Assembly (NCBI RefSeq): GCF_014649655.1
Contig: NZ_BMTL01000037.1
Coordinates: forward strand, 1 to 64,000
Direction: 5' to 3'
DNA length: 64,000 nucleotides
DNA from: Streptomyces humidus
GTDB taxonomy: Bacteria > Actinomycetota > Actinomycetes > Streptomycetales > Streptomycetaceae
A program made the position numbers and the translations under genes. The notes under the pieces are model-generated. The model made no database searches, was not told where the DNA came from, and saw nothing but the letters and a program-made list of their open reading frames with translations. Numbering within the stretch: position 1 is the stretch's first letter; every line of letters begins with the position of its first letter. This document shows, one piece after another, positions 63,040 to 64,000 of the stretch.

Positions 63040-63480
63040 TCAGTGCTCAGGTGACTCAACGGGGGCCGATGTGACCAGTTCTGTCAGTACTCCGTGGCAA
63101 TCCTTCGGATGCAGGAAGGTGATTCGTGACCCCATGGAGCCGCGCCGGGGCTCTTCGTACAGAACGCGTACGCCCTTGGAGCGAATGTCCTCGGAGTCCG
63201 CGTCCACGTCCGCCGTACCGAAAGCGATGTGGTGGACGCCCTCGCCGTTCTTGGCGAGCCATTTGCCGACGGCGGAGTCCTCCCGCGTCGGTTCGAGAAG
63301 CTGCAGGTAGGAGGCGCCTCCGTCGGACGTCTCGTTGATCTTGAGCATGGCCTCGCGCACGCCCTGCTCCTCGTTGACCTCGGAGTGGAACACCTCGAAG
63401 CCGTATGTGGAACGGTAGAACTCGACGGTCGCGTCGAGGTCGTGGCAGGCGATCCCGATGTGGTCGATTCGCGTCAGCAT
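63040..63480 (-). CDS. mce: methylmalonyl-CoA epimerase
   Basis: A 146-aa VOC-fold metalloenzyme that interconverts the (2R) and (2S) epimers of methylmalonyl-CoA in propionate metabolism and polyketide extender supply. Metal-ligand regions are RIDHIGIACHDLDATVEFYR (His), YLQLLEP (Glu), GVHHIAFGTADVDAD (His) and VLTELV (Glu). It is divergent from the thiolase gene. The true mutase is not in the window; the mutase-like gene at 27.5 kb is not a likely partner. Confidence 0.95.
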   Translation of the reverse strand: MLTRIDHIGIACHDLDATVEFYRSTYGFEVFHSEVNEEQGVREAMLKINETSDGGASYLQLLEPTREDSAVGKWLAKNGEGVHHIAFGTADVDADSEDIRSKGVRVLYEEPRRGSMGSRITFLHPKDCHGVLTELVTSAPVESPEH

Positions 63481-63631
63481 GTTGTCAGTGCAGCGCGCGA
63501 ACGGTGGTTACGCAACGTGCGCGCGATCACACCGACGGCCCGATGACGGCACGGAGTGCCACTCAGTACATTCGAAGTAAACCCTCGTTCACTCCTCGGC
63601 CTGTGCAGGCCGGTAAGGGGAATCGCAGCTC

Positions 63632-64000
63632 ATGACTGGATCGACTGGCTCCAACGGCACGACCTCGGTGATCGTCGCGGGCGCGCGTACGCCCATGGGA
63701 CGGCTCCTGGGCTCGCTCAAGTCCTTCTCGGGCGCCGACCTCGGCGGCTTCGCGATCAAGGCCGCCCTCGACCGCGCGGGGATCGGCGGCGATCAGGTGC
63801 AGTACGTGATCATGGGCCAGGTGCTGCAGGCCGGCGCGGGCCAGATCCCGGCGCGGCAGGCCGCCGTCAAGGCGGGCATCCCGATGAACGTCCCGGCGCT
63901 CACCGTCAACAAGGTGTGCCTGTCGGGCCTCGACGCGATCGCGCTCGCGGACCAGCTGATCCGCGCGGGTGAGTTCGACATCGTGGTGGCAGGCGGTCAG
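63632..64000 (+). CDS. acetyl-CoA C-acetyltransferase (thiolase), 5' part
   Basis: The first 123 residues of a thiolase, cut by the window edge. VIVAGARTPMGRLLGSLKSF is the family start and NKVCLSGLDAIALADQLI carries the catalytic Cys that takes the acyl group. It condenses or cleaves acetoacetyl-CoA. ATG at 63632 follows AAGGGGAA. Confidence 0.93.
   Translation, partial: MTGSTGSNGTTSVIVAGARTPMGRLLGSLKSFSGADLGGFAIKAALDRAGIGGDQVQYVIMGQVLQAGAGQIPARQAAVKAGIPMNVPALTVNKVCLSGLDAIALADQLIRAGEFDIVVAGGQ

Noticed and set aside
59391..63074. 1227-codon plus-strand frame opposite scy
   Set aside because: Its Leu/Gly/Arg repeats are the reverse reading of the scy coiled-coil repeat; not a gene.

Overview
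The window is high-GC actinobacterial DNA (roughly 70% G+C, GTG and TTG starts, strong third-position GC bias) and is almost certainly a Streptomyces chromosome. The diagnostic markers are the filP-scy pair of polar-growth cytoskeleton genes, an ArgS-related NrtL protein, nucS, an SCO5389-type protein, a CBM2-FnIII-GH18 chitinase behind a paired chitinase operator, and Rho with a long Arg/Gln-rich insertion. From memory, gene order from about 6.8 kb to the right edge follows the SCO5351-SCO5399 segment of S. coelicolor. I could not check this by search.

Region 1 (1-6.7 kb) is an accessory island ending at a tRNA-Arg(CCG) gene. It holds an IS701-like transposase ruined by two Trp-to-stop changes, a beheaded and frameshifted PlsC-type acyltransferase, twin terminator hairpins, an NADP-dependent oxidoreductase, an NmrA-type gene divergent from an AraC regulator across a 17-bp palindrome, an intact IS110-family element with a structured leader that may be its bridge RNA, and the catalytic half of a tyrosine integrase facing the tRNA 3' end.

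Region 2 (6.8-14.3 kb) holds a stand-alone response regulator, nrtL, then lysA, hom, thrC and thrB (lysine, homoserine and threonine branches of the aspartate pathway). Region 3 (14.3-27.4 kb) holds rho, a secreted trypsin-like protease, an LCP cell-wall ligase, rpmE, prfA, prmC, a Sua5/YrdC protein, an LMW-phosphatase-like protein whose nucleophilic Cys is Ser, a serine hydroxymethyltransferase, and a polyprenyl-phosphate GlcNAc-1-P transferase. Both rho and rpmE have SigR-type (GGAAT-N18/19-GTT) promoter matches.

Region 4 (27.4-33.0 kb) interrupts the housekeeping order. It contains a truncated, active-site-degenerate methylmalonyl-CoA-mutase-like barrel without a B12 domain, a divergent type II thioesterase, and a 929-aa LAL/LuxR regulator. 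It looks like an orphan specialised-metabolism cassette. Region 5 (33.2-41.2 kb) is the complete atpIBEFHAGDC operon with intercistronic hairpins and a long terminator.

Region 6 (41.2-57.8 kb) carries a DUF2550 membrane protein, the chitinase and a NarL-type two-component pair, a membrane protein, a PduO-type cobalamin adenosyltransferase, a STAS protein, a membrane-anchored P-loop ATPase, nucS, an SCO5389-family protein, a luciferase-like oxidoreductase, a small putative metal-binding protein, and two paralogous ABC-2 transporter cassettes. Region 7 (57.8-64.0 kb) has filP and scy (coiled-coil scaffold for tip growth), methylmalonyl-CoA epimerase, and the start of a thiolase cut by the window edge. 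Several tandem duplications span stop codons, which is a recurring oddity of this sequence.
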